A stretch of DNA of 64,000 nucleotides from contig NC_087078.1 of the NCBI RefSeq assembly GCF_026151205.1, positions 4,543,675 through 4,607,674 of the forward strand, in the 5' to 3' direction. The DNA comes from Bolinopsis microptera (lineage: Eukaryota > Ctenophora > Tentaculata > Lobata > Bolinopsidae). A program made the position numbers and the translations under genes. Shown here in pieces: positions 36,490 through 50,159 of the stretch (position 1 is its first letter; each line of letters starts with the position of its first letter). The notes below the pieces were generated by a model, which worked only from the letters and a program-made list of their open reading frames with translations, made no database searches and was not told where the DNA came from.

Positions 36490-39400
36490 CAATACCAACT
36501 AGCACTTGCTTACTGAGTCACTAAGAATACAACTAGCACTTGCTAACTGAGTCACTAACAATACCAACTAGCACTTGCTAACTGAGTCACTAACAATACC
36601 AACTAGCACTTGCTAACTGAGCCACTAAGAATACAACTAGCACTTGCTAACTGAGCCACTAGCAATACCAATTAGCACTTGCTAACTGAGCCACTAAGAA
36701 TACAACTAGCACTTGCTAACTGAGCCACTAGCAATACCAATTAGCACTTGCTAACTGAGCCACTAGCAATACCAACTAGCACTTGCTAATTGAGCCACTA
36801 ACAATACCAACTAGCACTTGCTAACTGAGTCACTAACAATACCAACTAGCACTTGCTAACTGAGCCACTAAGAATACCAACTAGCACTTGCTAACTGAGC
36901 CACTAAGAATACAACTAGCACTTGCTAATTGAGCCACTAATAATACCAACTAGCACTTGCTAACTGAGCCACTAAGAATACAACTAGCACTTGCTAACTG
37001 AGCCACTAACAATACCAACTAGCACTTGCTAACTGAGTCACTAAGAATACAACTAGCACTTGCTAACTGAGTCACTAAGAATACAACTAGCTCTTGCTAA
37101 CTGAGCCACCAAGAAAACAATTAGAACTTGCTAACTGAGTCACTAAGAATACAACTAGCACTTGCTAACTGAGCCACTAAGAATACAACTAGCACTTGCT
37201 AACTGAGCCACTAACAATACCAACTAGCACTTGCTAACTGAGTCACTAAGAATACAACTAGCACTTGCTAACTGAGTCACTAAGAATACAACTAGCACTT
37301 GCTAACTGAGCCACTAAGAATACCAACTAGCACTTGCTAACTGAGCCACTAAGAATACCAACTAGCACTTGCTAACTGAGCCACTAAGAATACAACTAGC
37401 ACTTGCTAATTGAGCCACTAAGAATACAACTAGCACTTGCTAACTGAGTCACTAAGAATACAACTAGCAGTAGCACTTGCTAACTGAGCCACTTAGAATA
37501 CAACTAGCACTTGCTAACTGAGTCACTAAGAATACCAACTAGCACTTGCTAACTGAGTCACTAAGAATACCAACTAGCACTTGCTAACTGAGTCACTAAG
37601 AATACAACTAGCACTTGCTAACTGAGTCACTAAGAATACAACCAGCACTTGCTAACTGAGCCACTAAGAATACCAACTAGCACTTGCTAACTGAGCCACT
37701 AAGAATAAAACTAGAACTTGCTAACTGAGTCACTAAGAATACAACTAGCACTTGCTAACTGAGCCACTAAGAATACAACTAGCACTTGCTAACTGAGTCA
37801 CTAAGAATACAACTAGCACTTGCTAACTGAGCCACTAAGAATACAACTAGCACTTGCTAACTGAGTCACTAAGAATACCAACTAGCACTTACTAACTGAG
37901 TCACTAAGAATACCAACTAGCACTTGCTAACTGAGTCACTAAGAATACAACTAGCACTTGCTAACTGAGTCACTAAGAATACAACTAGCACTTGCTAACT
38001 GAGCCACTAAGAATACCAACTAGCACTTGCTAACTGAGCCACTAAGAATAAAACTAGAACTTGCTAACTGAGTCACTAAGAATACAACTAGCACTTGCTA
38101 ACTGAGCCACTAAGAATACAACTAGCACTTGCTAACTGAGTCACTAAGAATACAACTAGCACTTGCTAACTGAGCCACTAAGAATACAACTAGCACTTGC
38201 TAACTGAGCCACTAAGAATACAACTAGCACTTGCTAACTGAGCCACTAGCAATACAACTAGCACTTGCTAAGTGAGCCACTAACAATACAACTAGCACTT
38301 GCTAACTGAGCCACTAGCAATACCAACTACCACTTGCTAACTGAGCCACTAACACTACCAACTAGCACTTGCTAACTGAGCCACTAAGAATACAACTAGC
38401 ATTTGCTAAGTGAGCCACTAAGAATACAACTAGCACTTGCTAACTGAGCCACTAAGAATACAACTAGCACTTGCTAACTGAGTCACTAAGAATACAACTA
38501 GCAGTAGCACTTGCTAACTGAGCCACTAAGAATAAAACTAGAACTTGCTAACTGAGTCACTAAGAATACAACTAGCACTTGCTAACTGAGCCACTAAGAA
38601 TACAACTAGCACTTGCTAACTGAGTCACTAAGAATACAACTAGCACTTGCTAACTGAGTCACTAAGAATACAACTAGCACTTGCTAACTGAGCCACTAAT
38701 AATACCAACTAGCACTTGCTAACTGAGCCACTAAGAATACAACTAGCACTTGCTAACTGAGCCACTAACAATACCAACTAGCACTTGCTAACTGAGTCAC
38801 TAAGAATACAACTAGCACTTGCTAACTGAGTCACTTAGAATACAACTAGCTCTTGCTAACTGAGCCACTAAGAAAACAATTAGAACTTGCTAACTGAGTC
38901 ACTAAGAATACAACTAGCACTTGCTAACTGAGCCACTAAGAATACAACTAGCACTTGCTAACTGAGCCACTAACAATACCAACTAGCACTTGCTAACTGA
39001 GTCACTAAGAATACAACTAGCACTTGCTAACTGAGTCACTAAGAATACAACTAGCACTTGCTAACTGAGCCACTAAGAATACCAACTAGCACTTGCTAAC
39101 TGAGCCACTAAGAATACAACTAGCACTTGCTAATTGAGCCACTAAGAATAAAACTAGAACTTGCTAACTGAGTCACTAAGAATACAACTAGCAGTAGCAC
39201 TTGCTAACTGAGCCACTAAGAATACAACTAGCACTTGCTAACTGAGTCACTAAGAATACCAACTAGCACTTACTAACTGAGTCACTAAGAATACCAACTA
39301 GCACTTGCTAACTGAGTCACTAAGAATACAACTAGCACTTGCTAACTGAGTCACTAAGAATACAACTAGCACTTGCTAACTGAGCCACTAAGAATACCAA

Positions 39401-42400
39401 CTAGCACTTGCTAACTGAGCCACTAAGAATAAAACTAGAACTTGCTAACTGAGTCACTAAGAATACAACTAGCACTTGCTAACTGAGCCACTAAGAATAC
39501 AACTAGCACTTGCTAACTGAGTCACTAAGAATACAACTAGCACTTGCTAACTGAGCCACTAAGAATACAACTAGCATTTGCTAACTGAGCCACTAAGAAT
39601 ACAACTAGCACTTGCTAACTGAGCCACTAGCAATACAACTAGCACTTGCTAAGTGAGTCACTAAGAATACAACTAGCACTTGCTAACTGAGCCACTAAGA
39701 ATACAACTAGCACTTGCTAACTGAGTCACTAAGAATACAACTAGCACTTGCTAACTGAGCCACTAAGAATACAACTAGCATTTGCTAACTGAGCCACTAA
39801 CAATACAACTAGCACTTGCTAACTGAGCCACTAGCAATACCAACTACCACTTGCTAACTGAGCCACTAACACTACCAACTAGCACTTGCTAACTGAGCCA
39901 CTAAGAATACAACTAGCATTTGCTAAGTGAGCCACTAAGAATACAACTAGCACTTGCTAACTGAGCCACTAAGAATACAACTAGCACTTGCTAACTGAGT
40001 CACTAAGAATACAACTAGCAGTAGCACTTGCTAACTGAGCCACTAAGAATAAAACTAGAACTTGCTAACTGAGTCACTAAGAATACAACTAGCACTTGCT
40101 AACTGAGCCACTAAGAATACAACTAGCACTTGCTAACTGAGTCACTAAGAATACAACTAGCACTTGCTAACTGAGTCACTAAGAATACAACTAGCACTTG
40201 CTAACTGAGCCACTAATAATACCAACTAGCACTTGCTAACTGAGCCACTAAGAATACAACTAGCACTTGCTAACTGAGCCACTAACAATACCAACTAGCA
40301 CTTGCTAACTGAGTCACTAAGAATACAACTAGCACTTGCTAACTGAGTCACTTAGAATACAACTAGCTCTTGCTAACTGAGCCACTAAGAAAACAATTAG
40401 AACTTGCTAACTGAGTCACTAAGAATACAACTAGCACTTGCTAACTGAGCCACTAAGAATACAACTAGCACTTGCTAACTGAGTCACTAAGAATACAACT
40501 AGCACTTGCTAACTGAGCCACTAAGAATACAACTAGCATTTGCTAACTGAGCCACTAAGAATACAACTAGCACTTGCTAACTGAGCCACTAGCAATACAA
40601 CTAGCACTTGCTAAGTGAGCCACTAACAATACAACTAGCACTTGCTAACTGAGCCACTAGCAATACCAACTACCACTTGCTAACTGAGCCACTAACACTA
40701 CCAACTAGCACTTGCTAACTGAGCCACTAAGAATACAACTAGCATTTGCTAAGTGAGCCACTAAGAATACAACTAGCACTTGCTAACTGAGCCACTAAGA
40801 ATACAACTAGCACTTGCTAACTGAGCCACTAGCAATACAACTAGCACTTGCTAATTGAGCCACTAACAATACAACTAGCACTTGCTAACTGAGCCACTAA
40901 GAATACAACTAGCACTTGCTAACTGAGCCACTAAGAATACCAACTAGCACTTGCTAACTGAGCCACTAAGAATAAAACTAGAACTTGCTAACTGAGTCAC
41001 TAAGAATACAACTAGCACTTGCTAACTGAGCCACTAAGAATACAACTAGCACTTGCTAACTGAGTCACTAAGAATACAACTAGCACTTGCTAACTGAGCC
41101 ACTAAGAATACAACTAGCACTTGCTAACTGAGCCACTAACACTACCAACTAGCACTTGCTAACTGAGCCACTAAGAATACAACTAGCACTTGCTAAGTGA
41201 GCCGCCACTAAGAATACAACTAGCACTTGCTAACTGAGCCACTAAGAATACAACTAGCACTTGCTAACTGAGTCACTAAGAATACAACTAGCAGTAGCAC
41301 TTGCGAACTGAGCCACTAAGAATACAACTAGCATTTGCTAAGTGAGCCACTAAGAATACAACTAGCACTTGCTAACTGAGCCACTAGCAATACCAACTAG
41401 CACTTGCTAACTGAGCCACTAACAATACCAACTAGCACTTGCTAACTGAGCCACTAAGAATACCAACTAGCACTTGCTAAGTGAGCCACTAAGAATACCA
41501 ACTAGCACTTGCTAACTGAGCCACTAAGAATCACAACTAGCACTTGCTAACTGAGCCACTAAGAATACAACTAGCACTTGCTAACTGAGCCACTAGCAAT
41601 ACAACTAGCACTTGCTAACTGAGTCACTAAGAATACAACTAGCACTTGCTAACTGAGTCACTAAGAATACCAACTAGCACTTGCTAACTGAGTCACTAAG
41701 AATACAACTAGCACTTGCTAACTGAGCCACTAAGAATACAACTAGCACTTGCTAACTGAGTCACTAAGAATACAACTAGCACTTGCTAACTGAGTCACTA
41801 AGAATACAACTAGCACTTGCTAACTGAGCCACTAAGAATACCAACTAGCACTTGCTAACTGAGCCACTAACAATACCAATTAGCACTTGCTAACTGAGCC
41901 ACTAGCAATACCAACTACCACTTGCTAACTGAGCCACTAACACTACCAACTAGCACTTGCTCACTAAGAATACCAACTAGCACTTACTAACTGAGTCACT
42001 AAGAATACCAACTAGCACTTGCTAACTGAGTCACTAAGAATACAACTAGCACTTGCTAACTGAGTCACTAAGAATACAACTAGCACTTGCTAACTGAGCC
42101 ACTAAGAATACCAACTAGCACTTGCTAACTGAGCCACTAAGAATAAAACTAGAACTTGCTAACTGAGTCACTAAGAATACAACTAGCACTTGCTAACTGA
42201 GCCACTAAGAATACAACTAGCACTTGCTAACTGAGTCACTAAGAATACAACTAGCACTTGCTAACTGAGCCACTAAGAATACAACTAGCACTTGCTAACT
42301 GAGCCACTAAGAATACAACTAGCACTTGCTAACTGAGCCACTAGCAATACAACTAGCACTTGCTAAGTGAGCCACTAACAATACAACTAGCACTTGCTAA

Positions 42401-44035
42401 CTGAGCCACTAGCAATACCAACTACCACTTGCTAACTGAGCCACTAACACTACCAACTAGCACTTGCTAACTGAGCCACTAAGAATACAACTAGCATTTG
42501 CTAAGTGAGCCACTAAGAATACAACTAGCACTTGCTAACTGAGCCACTAGCAATACCAACTAGCACTTGCTAACTGAGCCACTAACAATACCAACTAGCA
42601 CTTGCTAACTGAGCCACTAAGAATACCAACTAGCACTTGCTAAGTGAGCCACTAAGAATACCAACTAGCACTTGCTAACTGAGCCACTAAGAATCACAAC
42701 TAGCACTTGCTAACTGAGCCACTAAGAATACAACTAGCACTTGCTAACTGAGCCACTAGCAATACAACTAGCACTTGCTAACTGAGTCACTAAGAATACA
42801 ACTAGCACTTGCTAACTGAGCCACTAGCAATACCAACTAGCACTTGCTAACTGAGCCACTAACAATACCAACTAGCACTTGCTAACTGAGCCACTAAGAA
42901 TACCAACTAGCACTTGCTAAGTGAGCCACTAAGAATACCAACTAGCACTTGCTAACTGAGCCACTAAGAATCACAACTAGCACTTGCTAACTGAGCCACT
43001 AAGAATACAACTAGCACTTGCTAACTGAGCCACTAGCAATACAACTAGCACTTGCTAACTGAGTCACTAAGAATACAACTAGCACTTGCTAACTGAGTCA
43101 CTAAGAATACCAACTAGCACTTGCTAACTGAGTCACTAAGAATACAACTAGCACTTGCTAACTGAGCCACTAAGAATACAACTAGCACTTGCTAACTGAG
43201 TCACTAAGAATACAACTAGCACTTGCTAACTGAGTCACTAAGAATACAACTAGCACTTGCTAACTGAGCCACTAAGAATACCAACTAGCACTTGCTAACT
43301 GAGCCACTAACAATACCAATTAGCACTTGCTAACTGAGCCACTAACAATACCAATTAGCACTTGCTAACTGAGTCACTAAGAATACCTACTAGCACTTGC
43401 TAACTGAGCCACTTACAATACCAACTAGCACTTGCTAACTGAGCCACTAAGAATACAACTAGCACTTGCTAACTGAGCCACTAACAATACCAACTAGCAC
43501 TTGCTAACTGAATCACTAAGAATACCAACTAGCACTTGCTAACTGAGTCACTAAGAATACCAACTAGCACTTGCTAACTGAGTCACTAAGAATACAACTA
43601 GCACTTGCTAACTGAGCCACTAACAATACCAATTAGCACTTGCTAACTGAGCCACTAACAATACCAATTAGCACTTGCTAACTGAGTCACTAAGAATACC
43701 TACTAGCACTTGCTAACTGAGCCACTTACAATACCAACTAGCACTTGCTAACTGAGCCACTAAGAATACAACTAGCACTTGCTAACTGAGCCACTAACAA
43801 TACCAACTAGCACTTGCTAACTGAATCACTAAGAATACCAACTAGCACTTGCTAACTGAGTCACTAAGAATACCAACTAGCACTTGCTAACTGAGCCACT
43901 AGCAATACCAATTAGCACTTGCTAACTGAGCCACTAACAATACCAATTAGCACTTGCTAACTGAGTCACTAAGAATACAACTAGCACTTGCTAACTGAGC
44001 CACTAAGAATACAACTAGCACTTGCTAATTAAGCC
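36490..44035. repeat. 7.5-kb satellite array of a 34/35-bp unit
   Basis: Well over 200 copies of a unit of the form AACTAGCACTTGCTAACTGA + GCCACTAAGAATACA. Two length forms (ATACAACT or ATACCAACT) and two core forms (TGAGCCA or TGAGTCA) alternate. Larger blocks are duplicated: the rare AGCAGTAGCAC variant recurs near 37470, 38500, 39190, 40020 and 41290, and the CCAACTACCAC variant near 38325, 39840, 40670, 41900 and 42420, indicating higher-order repeats. Stops in all frames show it is non-coding. It lies between exons 35962 and 50252/50881 of the MTUS-like locus. Confidence 0.98.
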
Positions 44036-45180
44036 ACTATTACCTGACATGTATGGTTATATTCCAACTCCCTTGGTTCCTGTGTAATACTCCGCATAAC
44101 ACCTGGTATCAGCTGGTATCAGCTGGTCTATGTGTGTTTGTAAGTTGTATCGCTACTGTCTACACTATGCTGCTGCAGTATTGCTGTTTACATTATCGGT
44201 TATTTTTATATTATACAGGCTTTTCCTTTAACCTGGTCTGATTATTATTATTTAGTTTTGAAAAAACCAGAATAACTGAAGCCTGCCTGTTAAGAGCACG
44301 TGTCATGTTAGCTTAATAGTATTTAATAAATGTTTAGTAAAGTACAATTAATGCAAATTAATGAAAATAACAAGTAATGAACCAGGGTACATTGCACATT
44401 CCACTAAATTCCAAGTATTGTGGTATTTTAGTAGTCTATTGTTTATAGTATGTATACTATTATACTATATTCACCGCTCTATAATATATATGATATTGTT
44501 TAGGTTTTATTGAGAGAAATATAACATATTCACTATATATCTGCATCAGAAATTATTTTTATTACGACTACTAAATCAAATTACCCTATATAATATGATA
44601 TATGATTGAGTTGCAAAAACTAATTTTATTTTCCAATCCACTCGGTTTCTTGCGTTTCTTAACTAAACTATCCGAGCTCTCGTTTTGACACGTGCATTAG
44701 GAAAATGTTAGCATAATATATGCATTTATGTAGCTGTATAATTATTATTGTTTATGTTGCAGTATGTTGCTTCAATGTTTATTTGTTATCATTTGTCTAC
44801 ACAGTTGTTTGCTTCTGTACTTTATTCTGCTAGTCGGACTCTGACGATATAATTACATTGATATTGGCCATTTAGTGTTGCTTCGAGCAAACTTTTAATT
44901 AAAACATATATCAGAGAAGGGGGGTATGGTATGGGAAAATAGTTATTTTTTGAAAATTATGCCCATTCTGCCCATCGAAACACGACTCTTATTTTGTTGT
45001 TTTTCACAGAACTGCGAAACATATTATTATTGTTTCTGTTAGACTCTTATTTTCCACTACAATTATGTATTTGTTGTTGTGAAGTTCATTGATCTCCAAT
45101 AAATAAAAAAAACAAAAGAGTATATCTACATCAAAAGTATCTAAAGAATAGCAAAACATTCCATTCTCACCCAGTTCTCT

Positions 45181-45605
45181 TAGTGACTCTCTCACTCATC
45201 TCAGTGACTCTCTCAGTGACTCTCTCAGTGACTCTCTCAGTGACTCTCTCAGTGACTCCCTCAGTGACTCTTAGTGACTCTCTCAGTGACTCTCAGTTAC
45301 TCTCTCAGTGACTCCCTCAGTGACTCCCTCAGTGACTCTCTCAGTGACTCTCTCAGTGACTCTCAGTGACTCTCAGTTACTCTCTCAGTGACTCCCTCAG
45401 TGACTCCCTCAGTGACTCTCTTAGTGACTCTCTCAGTGACTCTCTCAGTGACTCTCTCAGTGACTCTCTCAGTGACTCTCAGTGACTCTCAGTTACTCGC
45501 TCAGTGACTCCCTCAGTGACTCCCTCAGTGAATCCATCAGTTACTCTCTCAGTGACTCTCTCAGTGACTCTCTTAGTGACTCTCTCAGTGACTCCCTCAG
45601 TGACT
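45181..45605. repeat. 12-bp minisatellite CTCTCAGTGACT
   Basis: About 35 copies of CTCTCAGTGACT with CCCTC, CTTAG and TTACT variants. The part from 45479 upward is in the reading frame of the P450 and encodes VTER/VTEG repeats. The lower part lies beyond the stop codon. Confidence 0.95.
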
Positions 45606-47633
45606 CTAGCTAATACCTTGTTTTTAGGGTTTAGAGTAAAGCAGTGTTGTGCTTGTACACGCTCCTCGGTAACTTGACTAAATGTTAATTTACTAAACAG
45701 TTCACATAGCACCACTTTCAGCAGCACATCAGCTAGATTTTTACCCAAACAGTTCCTGGGGCCAACCATAAACGGGATGTAGCTACCAGTGGCCGGCCAC
45801 GGTGATGTCACGTGGTTTGGGGACGTCACGTGGTTTGGAGACGTCACGTGGTTGGGGGATGTCATGTGGTTTGGTGATGTCACGTGGTTTGGTGACGTCA
45901 CGTGGTTTGGTGACGTCACGTGGTTTGGTGACGTCACGTGGTTTGGTGACGTCACGTGGTTTGGTGACGTCACGTGGTTTGGTGACGTCACGTGGTTTGG
46001 TGATGTCACGTGGTTTGGTGACGTCATCCTGAGCCACCTGTCAGGAATGAAGCTGTTAGGATTGTCCCAGTAGCGTGGTAGCCTGTGCTGCACGTAAACA
46101 CACGCCTGTATCTGAGCTCCCCTAGGAATGAGGTACTGGCCCACTGTAGTAGGGGCCGTGTTGGTGCGGTGTGAGACGGGCCCAGGAGGAAACAGCCTCA
46201 TAGACTCAGCTATACAGGCGTTAAGATAAGGGATATCTCTGTACCAGGCAGGTGAGGAGAGATTAGCTTGTGTTATCTCCCTCACTAACCTCTCTCTGCT
46301 CTCTGCGTCCTCTAGAAGTAGAGCTATTGTGAATGCGAGGACGTTAGCTGCTGTGTCGTAACCTGCTATCAGGAACACTATGACGTCATCAACCATACCT
46401 TCTTCGTCACCATGGTTACAAGATATTATCATATCCAACATATCTTCTTTATCTTGACTTGCTCCCCTTGTAATTCTGTTGTGCAGTAACTGGCGACTAT
46501 ACTGTCTACTGACCCGCACTGCCTCACTCAGCTCCTTCTTTATCTGCCTGTCTAGAAAGGGAATATTGTTCCTCACTACAAAGAATGCTCGTTTAAATGC
46601 CGTGTTTAACATGGTGTGGAGGGAGTGTCTCACTTTACAACTAGTAACCATAGTAACGCTATCTGCTGAGTCACTAGTAACCTTAGTAACGCTATCTGTT
46701 GAGTCACTAGTAACCGCAGTAACGCTATCTACCCCGAATGCCAGGTGACTGATTATATCAAATGTTACTTGTTTGGACGCCTCCTCCATGTCCACTGCCC
46801 CAGTCTGTGTTGTGAGGGTGTCCACTAGCCGTGCAGTGTGTTCCTGTATCACTTCTACCCAGGAACTCTCGTGGAAGTTACTAAAGAATCTCCTGAAATT
46901 CCTGCGCTTGTGGGCCCATATAGCGGTGCCAGGCTCGTTGAAGATGCTGTTCAGTCCACAGATCCTGTGTCCCATACAGTAACCTAGGAATGGGTAGAGG
47001 AACTTCTCGTGAGGCTGGGAGAAGTAGGAGTGGAGGAAGTCACCATCCGTCAGACACACCTGAGAGAGAGACAACTAGTTTTATTTGGATAATTAAAATT
47101 ATAATTCTAATTATTGGCCCAATAAAAACATTGATTTCAGGAAATAAAAACTTGCGAACAGAAGAACAGTTTGAAGGTTATAAAAAGCATATGTTTCCAA
47201 CCTGCGGAGTGTTGTACAACCAGACTAAATAAAGTTGAGGGAACTGAATACTCCACTCCATTCTGAGCGAGTAAGCAGTCCCCTCCCTCCGCATAACCTT
47301 CAGGAGACTAGTCACGTGACCAGAGAAGAAGGAGACAGGAGGAGGTCCGGGGAGGTGGGAGTAGGAGGAGAGGAGGAGGAGGTGGGAGATAAGAGTCACT
47401 AGTAACCATAGTGATATTATCAGCAGTACAGTTACCAATCCAACTAACATGAAGACTAATAATAAGATAGCAGCAACTGGAGATACGAATAAGGTCCAAG
47501 AAAGTTGAGTAATAAACAAACCAGCACAAACAAAGGGGAGGGCAGTATACTGGTAGGTTTGGGAAGAGGACCATTGTTCAATAGTAAACTCAACAGTTAC
47601 TTTATAAGTCCTGTAAGATTGAGGCTGAGTCAC
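45479..47633 (-). CDS. Cytochrome P450 with in-frame repeat insertions, two exons
   Basis: Heme-thiolate monooxygenase, membrane-anchored. Substrate unknown. Exons 47633-47202 and 47059-45479 join in phase 0, giving 670 residues where about 500 is usual. Landmarks: hydrophobic N-terminus; hinge HLPGPPP (about 94-99); I-helix FLIAGYDTAAN (about 373-383); ESMR of the K-helix (about 429); FIPDRW, the PERF-like motif (about 481-486); FMVGPRNCLGK heme loop with Cys about 581. The general pattern is nearest CYP46/CYP4-type microsomal enzymes (low certainty). A Met at about residue 62 (47450), just before the hydrophobic segment, is a likelier start than the first ATG. Oddities: 12 copies of TSPNHV between PERF and heme loop, an 11-residue repeat (SVT-VTSDS-D) near 255-284, and a C-terminal VTER tail. 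It lies antisense within a putative MTUS-like intron. Confidence 0.93.
45802..46030. repeat. 18-bp coding minisatellite with CRE and E-box motifs
   Basis: Twelve units of TTTGGTGACGTCACGTGG, each holding TGACGTCA (CRE palindrome) and CACGTG (E-box), with GATGTC or GACGTC variants. It is in frame with the P450 on the minus strand and encodes TSPNHV repeats. Other frames are open too, but only as a consequence of the unit length. Confidence 0.97.
46648..46735. repeat. 33-bp coding repeat in P450
   Basis: Two to three copies of a 33-bp unit (plus strand GAGTCACTAGTAACC ... GTAACGCTATCT) encode the VTSDSxDSVTxVTS repeats in the P450 between its N-terminal half and the helix F/G region, probably a surface loop. 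Confidence 0.85.
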
Positions 47634-47884
47634 GTGACAAATCCTTTGTTACTTATGTCAGGCACGTGGTTACTTTGTATTGTTAGGCGTTGGATCCTAC
47701 ATAATTAAAAAGGTTTCATCATTACTTACCTAATATAACGGGACATGATATAGCGTTTATCCAAGTTCACTGGAAAACCTCAGTGGGACGTGATAGTGGA
47801 CTCAGTTATTACTTTATTAGGTAGATGAGTAAAATTTGTCACTGATCTCATTTTCTCACGTAAAATGTAATATAGTAATCTAGT

Positions 47885-48000
47885 GGGCACTTCCAGTGGG
47901 CACCTCCAGTGGGCACCTCCAGTGGGCACCTCCAGTGGGCACCTCCAGTGGGCACTTCCAGTGGGCACCTCCAGCGGGCACCTGCAGCAGGCACCTCCAG
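47885..48000. repeat. 13-bp minisatellite GGGCACCTCCAGT
   Basis: About eight to nine copies of GTGGGCACCTCCA with slight variants, upstream of the P450 first exon (on its promoter side). Confidence 0.95.
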
Positions 48001-48460
48001 TTATATGCAGTAAATTAGATCTCTTCTGGATTAAGTTTGGAACAAATTAACTAAGCTCTCTAGATTAAGCCAGCCGGCGTTCAAGTTTCAAATTACTTTC
48101 CAATCAGTGCTAGAATTTGTCAGCTGTTAACTGTTCTGTTTCTCCTCTTGGTTCCTTATACTCCTTATACTTATTTTACTCCTTGTTCTTCCTCATATCT
48201 TCACTTCTGAAGCTTACTTCTCCTTGGCTTGGTAGGACTTCCCAATTTAGTGCAGTTTATTGAGTCAAACGTTATAACTTCAAAGCAGATTTCTTCGATC
48301 AAGATTAGACATACGAACTTTTTTAATTAGGTATCTCAATTCATCTCTAATTTGGGTTTGTGGAAAAATAGTAATTATTATAAATCAGTACTAATTATGA
48401 TTACCAGAGAGTATAATAAGATTCCTCAGACTTCCATCAGTGTTACTATCAGACTTGATA

Positions 48461-48546
48461 CAGTAAAACCCCGATTTACCGCAAACCCCGATTTACCGTT
48501 GCCTTTTCATTTCTCCCAAACTCCGTGGTAAATCGGAGTATTACTG
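48461..48546. mobile_element. Short pogo/Tigger-like MITE
   Basis: Starts CAGTAAAACCCCGATTTACC and ends GGTAAATCGGAGTATTACTG, an imperfect inverted pair of about 20 bp around an 86-bp unit. A CAGT...ACTG terminus of this kind is typical of pogo/Tigger-type Tc1-mariner elements. The expected TA duplication is present on the left but TT on the right, so the assignment is tentative. Confidence 0.5.
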
Positions 48547-48959
48547 TTTAAGACGGATATTAGAATTATAGGGGCTTTATTAAGCAGGTTTATATGTCTA
48601 GAGAACTTGAGAAAACTGTTTTATTTTTGCTAAATTTCGCAATATATGACTTCTCTAAATCAACAGACAAGACTAGGTCTGGTATTATATATGGGTCCCA
48701 GCCATTATACTCAACTAGTCCGGGGACTACAGTATATCCTAGAGCTTAAGACTGTGAGAGCTGTACAAGCTTGTAACCATCTCGTACTCCGTCCCATGTG
48801 ACACGTGATGTGACACGTGGTGGTTCAGCTGGTCACGTGGTGGTCCAGCTGGTCTCCAAATGGAGGAGAGAACAGAGCACAAGAGTGTTTTCAAGTGGTA
48901 TTATTTACGTAGTAAAATTCTCTACCTTGCTTTACTCGGTTACTTTTGTTCAAGTACTA

Positions 48960-49387
48960 CAGTGTTCACAATCATGTTTACCTGTGTTTACAGTATTTAC
49001 AGTGTTTACAGTGTTCACAGTGTTTACAGTGTTCACAGTGTTTACAGTGTTCACAGTGTTCACAGTGTTCACAGTGTTTACAGTGTTTACAGTGTGTACA
49101 GTGTTCACAGTGTTTACAGTGTTTACAGTGTTCACAGTGTTTACAGTGTTTACAGTGTTTACAGTGTTTACAGTGTTCACAGTGTTCACAGTGTTCACAG
49201 TGTTCACAGTGTGTACAGTGTTCACAGTGTGTACAGTGTTCACAGTGTGTACAGTGTTCACAGTGTGTACAGTGTTCACAGTGTGTACAGTGTTCACAGT
49301 GTTTACAGTGTTCGCAGTGTTCACAGTGTTTACAGTGTTCGCAGTGTTCACAGTGTTTACAGTGTTTACAGTGCTCGCAGTGTTTTT
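48960..49387. repeat. 9-bp array CAGTGTTTA / CAGTGTTCA
   Basis: About 47 nonamers, with CAGTGTGTA and CAGTGTTCG variants and a short higher-order pattern around 49200-49290. All open frames here are two- to three-residue repeats and I reject them as genes. Confidence 0.97.
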
Positions 49388-50159
49388 AAAGGGGTGTGAC
49401 CCTGTTATGTCACATGACAGTTTCACAGTATCTGCTATATCAACACAGGGCCATTAAAGAGCCACTAAAGTGTAAATAGTCATACCCTGACTACTGAGCC
49501 TATAACCACATTATTGCTTAGTTTTCGTTGTTAATATATATTGTGTTGTATTACACTTAGCAGGGGGCTGTACTGTTCCGGCACCTTATTAATTGGTACA
49601 CTACACACTACACAGCTTACACTAGTTACATAATGTGTATCATTGTACCATGATACACGTTGTGTTATCTAGTGAAAAGTTACTGATATCTGTCCTAATA
49701 TTTGATATGACAGTATACATTCACTAACTGCTTGTTTCAGTGCCCTTCATTCTTCAAACAGGACATCTGACCCACTCTGTGTGCAGTTTACAATTATCTG
49801 GTTATTCTCCTTCTAACACCACTACTGTCTCTCCGTACAATACTCATTATTAAAGTTAATCACAGCGTTTCAGTTTTGTAGTACTGTTAATCACTAGCAG
49901 TAAGCTCTCATCTGATTTTATGTCTCCTGAGCTTGCTAGTAAGGTACCTTGCTGTTAGACTAGCCGAAGTAAGGTACCCTGCTGTGGACTATTGTTTAGT
50001 TAATTGGTGAAACTTTTCCATACTAGGTTTAGTGTGAGAACAATTGCAAACCGTGCAGTTTACAATAATTCTACTTGTTACCTAGTACAATTATACAATA
50101 TGTAGTAGTGTTACAAGTCAGGACTAGCCGCCCCATTTCGTCTACATATTATACCATGT

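Noticed and set aside
34397-44035. CRISPR-like appearance of regularly spaced repeats
   Set aside because: Units are contiguous without unique spacers, and the surroundings are a eukaryotic intron-exon landscape.
48798-49457. 219-codon frame containing FTV/YSV repeats
   Set aside because: Most of it is the 9-bp array. The flanks show no homology and overlapping frames are equally open.
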